The notes beneath the pieces were generated by a model that saw only the letters and a program-made list of their open reading frames with translations, was not told the DNA's origin and did not search any database. 64,000 bases of DNA from Terriglobia bacterium. Lineage in GTDB: Bacteria; Acidobacteriota; Terriglobia; JAIQFV01. The position numbers were made by a program, and so were the translations under genes. The stretch lies in the NCBI GenBank assembly GCA_020073085.1, contig JAIQFV010000003.1, positions 300,895 through 364,894 of the forward strand, written 5' to 3'. Shown piece by piece: positions 55,190 through 62,649 of the stretch; within the stretch, counting starts at the first letter, position 1; each line of letters begins with the position of its first letter.

Positions 55190-55495
55190 CTATGCAACCT
55201 TTGCCCTCCAAAGGTCTCCTTCCAGCGTAAAGACCTGTGATTCTCTTCCTGTCAATATCGCATCGAGTCTTCTTCTCTGGGGAGTGCTGACATCTTCCGG
55301 AGGCGCCCACTTCAGCATTTTGGCGACACTGGTTTTATTTACATCTACATTGGAAGCGGCGGGGTCGCGATGCTTGAGGTTGGTACGGTGCTGCCTCTTG
55401 AGGGGAACGGTGGGTGTGCATGCAATGTCCTGGGCGTAGACGGCGATCGTAGCCAGGAGCAACGCTGCTACAAGAAGAAGAATTAACCGGCGCAT
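55190..55495 (-). CDS. Small secreted protein, possibly truncated at the C-terminus
   Basis: A 101-residue exported protein with signal peptide (about 1-21, ATIAVYAQ) and AAGGAGG seven bases before the ATG. It ends TPQRRRLDAILTGRESQVFTLEGDLWRAKVA. The pattern VNKTSVAKMLKWAPPEDV is reminiscent of a larger secreted family; the stop comes just before GAGGGGGTCGGACC (about 55166-55179), like a MITE end, so the C-terminus may be lost to an insertion. This is uncertain. Confidence 0.6.
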   Translation of the reverse strand: MRRLILLLVAALLLATIAVYAQDIACTPTVPLKRQHRTNLKHRDPAASNVDVNKTSVAKMLKWAPPEDVSTPQRRRLDAILTGRESQVFTLEGDLWRAKVA

Positions 55496-55725
55496 CGAAG
55501 TTCCTCCTTTTAAAGAATTGAATTGTTCGGTTTCATCCTTACCGGTTGTAACGACCAATTCGATCGACACGATGGCATGCCTTAACCAGTTCGGGCAAAC
55601 CAGAAAGCGGCACCGTGATTTTTACAGTGCCGCTCCTGGTGGTGACTCGACTTGGGAGGGTTGGAGAACGGTGATCACACTGTGAACGATTCTATGGGAA
55701 GGGGGAATGGAAGACATTCATCGAA

Positions 55726-58143
55726 TTATTCGTGCCGCAAGGCCTCCATTGGTTTCAATCTTGAGCCTTTTCTGGCGGCGAAGTAGCTCGAGACTAAGGA
55801 CGTGATGACGATTAGAATCGCAACACCAATTAATGTAGCTGGGTCCCGTGGGTTGGAGCCGTGCAGCATCCGGGCGAGAAATGGTGTGGTTGCAGTCGCG
55901 AGCAGAAGACCCGAAGCGATCCCGCTTACCGTGAGGCGAAGGCCATGCAAAAGCACTAGAGACAAGACATCTGAGCTAGATGCTCCGAGCGCCATACGCA
56001 GACCTATCTCATGCCTGCGGCGCGTCACTGAGTAGGAGACGATGCCGTACAACCCTATTTCGGTTAGAATAAGCCCGATTATTCCGAGAATCCCGACGAC
56101 CGTGGCCGATTCCTCACGATCAAAGAAGTGGTAACGGAGGAGGTTTCGCATGGTCCAGACATCATAGACGCGAACTGTTTTATCGAGTGCCTTGATCTGA
56201 GCCTTCACGGGTGCCGCAAACACCAAAGGATCCCCTGCGGCTTCAATAATTAGGCTCATGGAATTTTGGTTAGTTTGAGACAACGGGAGGTAAATATAAG
56301 GCTCTGGTGGTTCGTCCGGGTAGTTGATCTTAGAATCCCTCACCACACCTACGACCTCGCGATCATCGTTTGATTCGTTCCCATGGACTTGGATGGTCTT
56401 ACCGATCGGGTCTTCGTCTGGCCAAAAACGCCGGACCATGGTTTCATTAATGATTGCGACCTTGGTGCTGACTCCGGTATCCTGTTGAGTGAAGTCACGA
56501 CCTTGGAGGAATCGTATACCGAAAACGTGGAAGTAGTTGGGAGCAACTACCAAGTCTTTGATTGAAAACTTGGTTGCCCCGTCTGGAGCGAAATAGCCCG
56601 GGATCGAAACGCGGATCGAAGTGCCCCCTTCTGACAGCGACATTGGCGGATGTGCGGCCAGGGTTACTTGCTTGACGTCGGGAAGCGTTTGAACTCTCTC
56701 CACAAGATCGCCGAAGAATGCATGGGCTTGCTCTGGTTTGTAAGGCGTATAGGTGGGCACAATCAACATGTCCTTGCGCTGAAAACCAAGATCAAGGTTC
56801 AAACCGACGAGGAACGTCTTGACCAACAACGCGGAGCAGCAGAGGACAACGACCGACAGTGTGACTTGACAAATCACCACGAGGTTGCGCAAAGGGGCTC
56901 GCGCTCCACTGAATGTAGCGCCGCTGTCGCTCTTTAGTACCGTCATTAGATCCAAGCGGGATGCTCTGACGCCAGGAATGAGGCCAAATACGAGGACTGT
57001 AATCATGCTTGTGAGCAATGTATAAGTAACCACACGGCCATCCAGCAAAAACTGATAACCAGTTCGATGAGTGGAAGGCGGAATGACGACTGATGGCAAC
57101 AGCGCGATTAGCCACCAAGCAAACAGCAGCGCAATAGCGGTTCCGAAGACCCCAAGCAGGATACACTCCGTGAGTAGCTGACGTAAAATTCGATAACGAC
57201 TGGCGCCCAACGCTAGGCGGACCGCGATCTCGTGACGGCGTTTTTCGGCACGAGCCAGCAGCAGGTTCGCCACATTGCCACACGCAGTGACCAGAATCAA
57301 AGCCACGATAGCCAGCATTATAAATGGTTCCTTGCTAAGGTCCTTGCGTAGACTTCGAACCACAACGCTACACTGTCTATTGGTCGAAGGGAAAGCCAGC
57401 TCTAAGTTATGCGCTAGGGTCTCCAACTCCGCTTGAGCCTGCTCAATTGATACGTTTGGCTGCAATCGTCCAATGACATCAAATTCCCTGTTGTTACGAT
57501 CGACAAATGTCTTCGCCTCCCTCGGTCGAATTGTGGCCCAGGATGTGATTGGGATCCAGAAATCTATGTCAATAAATGGATCGACTCCCCGGAATTCACG
57601 AGGCGCTATGCCAAGCACTGTAACGCTAACACCGTTCAAGAGAACCCGGCTCCCGATGACCATCGGGTCTCCTCCATATCGTCGCCGCCAAAAGGCATTA
57701 CTCATCACGGACACGGGATCTTGTGACTTCACGTCTTGAGTGCTAAAAACACGCCCAAACATGGCATTTACTCCTAGTACAGAAAAATAGTTCTCGCTGG
57801 CAACCGTTGTCACGGCTATTTCATTCTCTGGGTCTCCGCTCAGGACAGCACCGTAACGTGTACTCGCACTCACTCCAGTAAGCAGTTTAGTATTGTTTTT
57901 GAAATCTTCGAAGTCAGAATACGACGTCCCTGTTGGTCTTCCTTTGATGGATGTTCGGATCTTAATTAATTCGGCAGGTCGAACCACAGGAAGCGGTCGC
58001 ATCCAGAGACCGTCCACAAGACTAAAGATCACTGAATTTGCGCTAACGCCAATGACAAGACAGAGAACGGCTAAAATCGTTACAGTGGGTTGTTTCAGGC
58101 AAATGCGGATCGCGAACCGCAGGTCGGATAGAAAGCCGCTCAT
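55726..58143 (-). CDS. ADOP-type ABC transporter permease (second)
   Basis: An 805-residue duplicated MacB/FtsX permease: N-terminal LSDLRFAIRICLKQPTVTILAVLCLVIGVSANS, loop, then VTACGNVANLLLARAEKRRHEIAVRLALGA near 290, and a second FtsX part IGLYGIVSYSVTRRRHEIGLRMALGASSSDVLSLVLLHG near 710, ending in ARKGSRLKPMEALRHE. It lacks the 90-residue prefix of the 51076 permease and has no adjacent PadR gene. Its base composition is visibly more AT-rich than the first permease. ATG 58143 is chosen with AAGGG nearby; frame is open to 58170. Confidence 0.9.
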   Translation of the reverse strand: MSGFLSDLRFAIRICLKQPTVTILAVLCLVIGVSANSVIFSLVDGLWMRPLPVVRPAELIKIRTSIKGRPTGTSYSDFEDFKNNTKLLTGVSASTRYGAVLSGDPENEIAVTTVASENYFSVLGVNAMFGRVFSTQDVKSQDPVSVMSNAFWRRRYGGDPMVIGSRVLLNGVSVTVLGIAPREFRGVDPFIDIDFWIPITSWATIRPREAKTFVDRNNREFDVIGRLQPNVSIEQAQAELETLAHNLELAFPSTNRQCSVVVRSLRKDLSKEPFIMLAIVALILVTACGNVANLLLARAEKRRHEIAVRLALGASRYRILRQLLTECILLGVFGTAIALLFAWWLIALLPSVVIPPSTHRTGYQFLLDGRVVTYTLLTSMITVLVFGLIPGVRASRLDLMTVLKSDSGATFSGARAPLRNLVVICQVTLSVVVLCCSALLVKTFLVGLNLDLGFQRKDMLIVPTYTPYKPEQAHAFFGDLVERVQTLPDVKQVTLAAHPPMSLSEGGTSIRVSIPGYFAPDGATKFSIKDLVVAPNYFHVFGIRFLQGRDFTQQDTGVSTKVAIINETMVRRFWPDEDPIGKTIQVHGNESNDDREVVGVVRDSKINYPDEPPEPYIYLPLSQTNQNSMSLIIEAAGDPLVFAAPVKAQIKALDKTVRVYDVWTMRNLLRYHFFDREESATVVGILGIIGLILTEIGLYGIVSYSVTRRRHEIGLRMALGASSSDVLSLVLLHGLRLTVSGIASGLLLATATTPFLARMLHGSNPRDPATLIGVAILIVITSLVSSYFAARKGSRLKPMEALRHE

Positions 58144-58419
58144 AGAACCCTTCCTCCGATGTTTCGGCACTCATCTGTTTATAGATCTCTCGACATTGGT
58201 ATACCAATGCAATGCCTCATTCACTTTCATCAATAACATCGTGCCTCCTAAGAACTCCCCTGCTTACGATCAACACGCACGACGAGAGGCTTTCAAAGCG
58301 GATTGGGAACGAAAGATACTATAGTTGTTATCTTGACTCGTCAAACATCCCTATACGATGGGTTCTGTACTTGTCATTTGTCGCTCTAAAAGTATCCAGA
58401 AATTTGTTGTTTGACCGAC

Positions 58420-59133
58420 TCATGGATAGTTCGAGCTAATTCCTGGTTCTCCCGAGCTCAAGGGGACTTCCTCGCCTGGTGGGATTCGATCGATGTTCAA
58501 GTTAATAACCTTATCACATTTGCTCAAATGCGCGTAGCGATGCGTAAACAAAAGGACGGCTGGCTTCCACGGTAGGTCCATCAGATTGTCCATCAGCTTG
58601 GTTTCGGTCTCGGGATCCATAGCTGACATTGCTTCGTCCAGGATCAGAAAATCTGGCCGGCTAAACAAAGCTCGTGCTATTGCAATCCGCTGCTTTTCAC
58701 CCCCCGAAATTCCAGTTCCTGCCTCAAAGACATTCGTATTGAGCCCGTTCGGAAACCGCTCGACAGTCTCCGTAAGGCAACACCAATTAATCAAATTACC
58801 CACCCAGTTCAAATCGGCGCTCGTTCTGAAAAATGATACGTTGTCCAACAGGCTTCCGCACATAAGGGTGGGCTCCTGTGGGACGAGACCGAGATGACTT
58901 CGGATGGATTCGAGACTGAACGAAGTATATTCCCGTCTGTTGAAAAGGATTTGTCCTTTTTGAGGAACATCATAACCGAGAAGTAACCACGCGATAGTGG
59001 ATTTTCCCTTACCAGTCTCTGCTATCACGGCAATGTGTTCTCCCGTTTTCAGGATAAACGAAACATTGTCTATGCCTCGTTTTTCTCGGCGGTCATAGAA
59101 AGAATATGGGGTCAGATCCGGACAAATGGACAA
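58420..59133 (-). pseudogene. ABC exporter ATPase domain, N-terminally truncated
   Basis: The protein holds a full ABCB-type nucleotide-binding domain: Walker A VIAETGKGKST (first Gly is Ala), Q-loop LGLVPQEP, signature ISGGEKQRIAIARAL, Walker B FLILDEAMSAMD and H-loop FTHRY. The membrane domain expected before it is missing. The first ten codons (MSICPDLTPYSF) are derived from the MITE border at 59102-59133, so the gene was cut there and the start is artificial. The remaining C-terminus looks natural. Confidence 0.78.
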
Positions 59134-59232
59134 ATGAAAACTGCTGGGATCAGATCAGCGCGCTTATGAGTGAGCAAACTTGCAATTGTCCATTAGTCCG
59201 GATCTGACCCGAATGGCGCTTAGATAAGGGAC

Positions 59233-60618
59233 TCATTTCGGGTAATTCCTGTGGGGGAGATTTCCCATCAAGTGACGCGGTTTCGTGAGGAGATGATAGT
59301 TTTTGGGTCGTCGTTTGACGGCGCGAGGTTCGGATCGGTTGGGGCGATACGGGAGGACATCGCGGGCGAGGGTGTGGAGCAGAGCGCGATAGAGGCGACG
59401 ACAGAGGGCGGGGTGGGCGGCGACGAAGGCCAGATGGGGAGCCCACTGGCGCAGGGTGTCACAGGTTCCTTTGAAGCTGAGGCGGCGGAGCTCGGTGCCG
59501 TGGAGGAGGGCCGCTTCGAGCATGAGGGCGCGGATCAGGTTGTAGGCAATGAGGTGCATGTGCAGCTCGCGGCGAATCATGTCGGGACTGAGACAGCGCA
59601 GCACGTCCAGGTGCAGGACGGTTTTGATGTCGCGGAAGCAGAGTTCGACCTGCCAGCGGCGGCGATAGAGTTCGGCGAGGGCGTCGGCCGGAAAGCGCTG
59701 GGGATCGAGCAGCGTGGTGGCGAGGAAGAGGACGCGGGTTCGGAAGCCGGGGATGGGGACGCAGACTTTCAGCACGCGGACGGCAAGGGCATCGGGAATC
59801 GGCTGCGGGAGCCACCAGGCGAGCTTGGGGGGCTGAGGCCAAGTCAAGAGCCGATCGGACTTGCCTAAGCGCCGTCCCGTGCGCCCGTCCACGCGGCGAC
59901 CGTAATGGAGCCGAAAGACCCCCTCCCGTCCACTGAGCTGCAAAGCCGCGAAGGTGGCAAAGGAACCGAATTGGCGATCCCCGAGCAAGAGATCGAAGTC
60001 GGCGGTAAGGGTCTTCCACACATCCACCAACAATGCATGCTCGCCCTGGTGGAGCGTGGCGGTGACCACGGCGTGCACCGCGCCGGTGGCCAGGGAGAAG
60101 AGGCCCAACACCTTCATCAGGGGGAACCCACACCCGGGCTTTTGGGTTGAGGATTGAGGCCAAACCGCTTGGTTCTGGGCAGTGTCGGGCATGCTGACGG
60201 TGGTCCCGTCGACCACCCCGACCCGATACCCCTTCCAGTGCATGGCGGGGGAGGCGGTAGCGGCCAAGGCGTGGGCCACCTCCGGCCAGATCGGTTCCAG
60301 AACCGCTTCCGGTAAGCGGCGTCGGGCTTGGCAGTAGGCGCCGGTGGACGAAGAGATCGCGGCTAGGCGGCGCGCGTGCCGTCTCGCCTGAATCTGCCGC
60401 ACGGTTTCCCGGCAGGGCTGGGGCGGGGAGAGCACCTGTGCCAGAAAGTTCCAAAACGTCGCCAGGGGGGGAAAGAGACGCCGCCGTCGGCCGCAGCGGC
60501 GGAGGCACTGGTGCTGTCGGGCGGGGATCCAACGCCCCAGGACCCCGGCCAAGTTCGAGACCGACTCGGCGGCCAGGCGTCGTTGAAAACCGCGGAGCCC
60601 TGCGGTGGATCCTCCCAT
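59233..60618 (-). CDS. IS4-family DDE transposase
   Basis: A 461-residue transposase with a His/Gly-rich GC-heavy N-terminus. Catalytic Asp residues are in VVDGTTVSMPDT and LLLGDRQFGSF, and the Glu is in YRRRWQVELCFRDIKTVLHLD (the Y-(2)R-(3)E-(6)K motif of IS4). It encodes the only transposition function of the element. It is intact, and both inverted ends and the target duplication are present, so the IS may still be mobile. Confidence 0.9.
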   Translation of the reverse strand: MGGSTAGLRGFQRRLAAESVSNLAGVLGRWIPARQHQCLRRCGRRRRLFPPLATFWNFLAQVLSPPQPCRETVRQIQARRHARRLAAISSSTGAYCQARRRLPEAVLEPIWPEVAHALAATASPAMHWKGYRVGVVDGTTVSMPDTAQNQAVWPQSSTQKPGCGFPLMKVLGLFSLATGAVHAVVTATLHQGEHALLVDVWKTLTADFDLLLGDRQFGSFATFAALQLSGREGVFRLHYGRRVDGRTGRRLGKSDRLLTWPQPPKLAWWLPQPIPDALAVRVLKVCVPIPGFRTRVLFLATTLLDPQRFPADALAELYRRRWQVELCFRDIKTVLHLDVLRCLSPDMIRRELHMHLIAYNLIRALMLEAALLHGTELRRLSFKGTCDTLRQWAPHLAFVAAHPALCRRLYRALLHTLARDVLPYRPNRSEPRAVKRRPKNYHLLTKPRHLMGNLPHRNYPK

Positions 60619-60687
60619 GGGGCACCCCCTTGACGAGTGATACTATCAGTATATATACTTATAGTATTCTGTGGCAAGGAGAAATCC

Positions 60688-61032
60688 ATGAGTCGACTCC
60701 ATCAGTTGATCCGAGGGTTCAATCAGCAGGCGGCGGCGATTCCGCCTCCGGGGTACGTGCTTCAAGGCAGCGTCGTCAAACGCTATCTCCACCGAACGGT
60801 CCGTGGCGTCTCGATTCCCTACGGGCCGTACTACCTGTGGACTCGCAAAATCGACAACAAGACCGTCACTCAGGCGCTGACCGCGGAGCAGTCCCAGATC
60901 ATCCAAGCGGCCATCCGGCGAAACTCCCAACTGGAGCAACGCCTGGCACGCCTGCGTCAACTGTCCGAGCAAATCATCCGCGCCATAACTCCTTCGGTGA
61001 CCAAGCGGAACAGGGGATACCCGCCATCTTAA
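60688..61032 (+). CDS. DUF6788-like protein carried by the IS
   Basis: A 114-residue protein with GSVVKRYLHRTVRGVSIPYGPYYLWTRKIDNKTVTQALTAEQSQIIQAAI and a helical C-terminus, resembling DUF6788 proteins that accompany transposases. The Cys-rich zinc part usual in DUF6788 (CGKPxCxC) is missing here. AAGGAG precedes the ATG at 60688, and the stop TAA lies in the right inverted end of the IS. Divergent from the transposase gene; role unknown. Confidence 0.68.
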   Translation: MSRLHQLIRGFNQQAAAIPPPGYVLQGSVVKRYLHRTVRGVSIPYGPYYLWTRKIDNKTVTQALTAEQSQIIQAAIRRNSQLEQRLARLRQLSEQIIRAITPSVTKRNRGYPPS

Positions 61033-61064
61033 CTAAGCACCATTTGGATCTGACCCCATATTCC

Positions 61065-61562
61065 AGCACCTATCGGCGCATTCGCGCGTTTGATTCCGAG
61101 CGCTTCAAGTTTGCCTTTGTCGACATCCTCCGCGAATTGCGGTCGGAACTGGAGTTCAAGCTGGTCGGTTGGGTGCTGATGCCGGAACATTTCCACATGT
61201 TGATTTGGCCGTCCCCGATAGCCGATCCTTCAAGAATCATGCAAAGCTTCAAAGAACGGACCGCCCTCTTTGTCTTGGATCAGCTCAAAGAAAACCCACA
61301 ATTTGCCTGGTGTCAAAAGACCCTTTCGCGATTTACGTTGCCTCCCACTTTCCATGGACCCTCTCAATACCGCGTCTGGCAACGCCGCTTCTTTGACATG
61401 AATATTTACAGTGAGAAAAAGCGTTTGGAAAAACTCGATTACATGCACGCCAATCCCGTGAAGCGACGACTGGTCAATGAGCCGGGGGACTGGCCCTGGT
61501 CCAGTTGGCGGTTTTATTATCTGGGGGACGCGAGTTTGCTAGCGATGGATCGTGTGGAATGA
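61065..61562 (+). pseudogene. REP-associated tyrosine transposase (RAYT), lacking its N-terminus
   Basis: Codons from 61065 read STYRRIRAFDS, then ERFKFAFVDILRELRS, LVGWVLMPEHFHMLIWPS with the HFH metal site of HUH (Y1) transposases, and DYMHANPVKRRLVNEPGDWPWSSWRFYYLGD with the catalytic Tyr. About the first 20 residues, present in the fragment at 61697, are missing; the MITE right border (61063) abuts the break. The remaining part has both HUH and Tyr sites, but no own start codon at the 5' end. Confidence 0.85.
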
Positions 61563-61587
61563 ATTCGAAGGCCAGCGGGGCCGGGTG

Positions 61588-61935
61588 TCGGGTGGCGCAC
61601 ACATGCGCTCTTTGCATGTGTGCGATGCGACAACCCAGCCCCTGCTAGTGTTTTTACTCCCTTGTTTTTTAGACCCTTCGCCCGCGAATGATCATCATGT
61701 CCAAACTCCGCCGCTTTTATGAAGAGAGCAATCTTCACTACATCACGTGCAGCACCTATCGGCGCATTCGCGCGTTTGATTCCCCCGGGTGGCGCACATA
61801 TGCGTTGTTGGCATGTGTGCGGTGCGGAGCTCTCCCCTGGGACGGGCCGGGTGGCGCATACATCATGTTTTTTGTGATGTGTGCGATTTGGTCGGGTGGC
61901 GCACACATGCGTTGTTGGCATGTGTGCGGTGTGGA
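61588..61935. repeat. REP-like hairpin cluster, GTGG type (four copies)
   Basis: GGGTGGCGCACACATGC, a short loop, then GCATGTGTGCG occurs at 61590-61624 (perfect 11-bp stem), and related hairpins start at 61787 (GGGTGGCGCACATATGCG), 61849 (GGGTGGCGCATACATCATG) and 61894 (GGGTGGCGCACACATGCG). Each is preceded by GTGG/GGTGG, the tetranucleotide next to the stem in RAYT-associated REPs. Confidence 0.8.
61697..61783 (+). pseudogene. RAYT N-terminal fragment
   Basis: Codons read MSKLRRFYEESNLHYITCST and YRRIRAFDS, the normal start of a RAYT protein, after which the frame runs into a REP hairpin at about 61784. The last 34 bases (61750-61783) are identical to 61064-61097, the beginning of the other fragment. 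Together the two fragments would make one full RAYT gene. Confidence 0.85.
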
Positions 61936-62047
61936 GATCCCCCCCCTGGCTGGGCGAGCTCGCAATGCTGCGTGGCGAGGTGCTTTGAAGTGCCAACAAT
62001 AACGTCGCCGGATGTTCTTCTGAGGGGACTCAATGTTCCCGAAGATT

Positions 62048-62084
62048 CCGCACACATGCAAAAAGCGCATGTGTGCGCCACCCG
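62048..62084. repeat. REP-like hairpin, reverse orientation
   Basis: CCGCACACATGCAAAAAGCG then CATGTGTGCGCCACCCGG is the reverse orientation of the cluster at 61588-61935, so the pair can form a larger cruciform of the REPIN kind. Confidence 0.75.
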
Positions 62085-62193
62085 GCCCGCTCGGCTTGCT
62101 TTCTGATCTTGCATCTCTTCAACAGAATATCTATTCTGTTTTATGATGGCACGGGCAGACTCCTTCTTTGCCCCATCCACGTTACCAGAGCTT

Positions 62194-62280
62194 ATGAAGA
62201 CAGCCGACGTTTTGATTGTAGGTACAGGCTCGCTGGCGACAGCAGTCGTAAATTCGCTTTCCCAGTCGTTGATCGGACAA
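62194..62280 (+). pseudogene. Rossmann-fold gene fragment
   Basis: MKTADVLIVGTGSLATAVVN followed by SLSQSLIGQLR reads like the beginning of a nucleotide-binding protein (GxGxxA), but the frame enters repeat sequence near 62286 and there is no further domain. Its parent family cannot be named with confidence. Met at 62143 is also in frame. Confidence 0.4.
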
Positions 62281-62285
62281 CTTCG

Positions 62286-62630
62286 AACGCCCGGTGGGGG
62301 CACCGGGCCTACAACATTCTGCGTTGTAGGCCGGCCCGATCCATCGGGGCCGACCCGGCGATTCCATTTCAGCAACAGCCCGGAAAGACCCCATTCGTGG
62401 TCCCCATTCATCATAGCACCCCGATTCATCGGGGTGACAACGAGCTCAAGAGAATGAAAGGGGAACCGTTTTCAACGGTTTCCTAAGAGCGGTCCAGTGC
62501 AATGAAAAAGCGGCCATCCTGTATGCGACTCGATCCAACCATAGGAAACCGATAAATCGGTTCAAAGAACGGAAGAGGAAGAGCCGCGAACACCCCGATG
62601 AATCGGGGTGCTATGAAAATCTGGTCGAGG
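62286..62630. repeat. Dispersed hairpin repeats
   Basis: CGCCCGGTGGGGGCACCGGG near 62290 starts the stretch. The block starting CATCGGGGCCGACCCGGCGA (about 62345) through GCAACAGCCCGGAAAGACCCC repeats that at 47362-47425. Small hairpins of CACCCCGAT/ATCGGGGTG type are at 62416 and 62591, with AACCGTTTTCAACGGTT and AAACCGATAAATCGGTT between. Confidence 0.65.
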
Positions 62631-62649
62631 AAGGACGAAAATGATTGGG

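Larger units (their letters stand above)
59211..61045. mobile_element. IS4-family insertion sequence with 11-bp target duplication
   Basis: Ends: left GAATGGCGCTTAGATAAG and right (inverse) AAATGGTGCTTAGTTAAG, 15 of 18 identical. Both flanks carry GGATCTGACCC (59200-59210 and 61046-61056), a clean 11-bp target duplication. Contents: a DDE transposase (minus strand) and a small opposite-strand gene of DUF6788 type. Length about 1835 bp. IS4 is assigned from the Y-R-E-K signature in the transposase. Confidence 0.85.
59102..61063. mobile_element. 116-bp palindromic MITE (copy B), split by an IS
   Basis: Left end GAATATGGGGTCAGATCCGG (59102-59121, continuing AC) is exactly complementary over 22 bases to the right end, which is GTCC (59196-59199), GGATCTGACCC (IS target, 59200-59210 and again 61046-61056) and CATATTC to 61063. 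Removing the IS restores a 116-bp element with a 32-base inverted end (AATGGACAA/TTGTCCATT inside). Left neighbour is the cut ABC gene, right neighbour the cut RAYT gene, with no duplicated flank. Confidence 0.82.

Noticed and set aside
59459..60625. 388-codon minus-strand second frame over the transposase
   Set aside because: Overlaps the real transposase in another frame; Pro/Arg/His-rich with no DDE motif.
60438..61064. N-terminal part of a long plus-strand frame that ends in RAYT
   Set aside because: The part before 61065 is antisense IS and MITE sequence; only the RAYT part from 61065 is meaningful.
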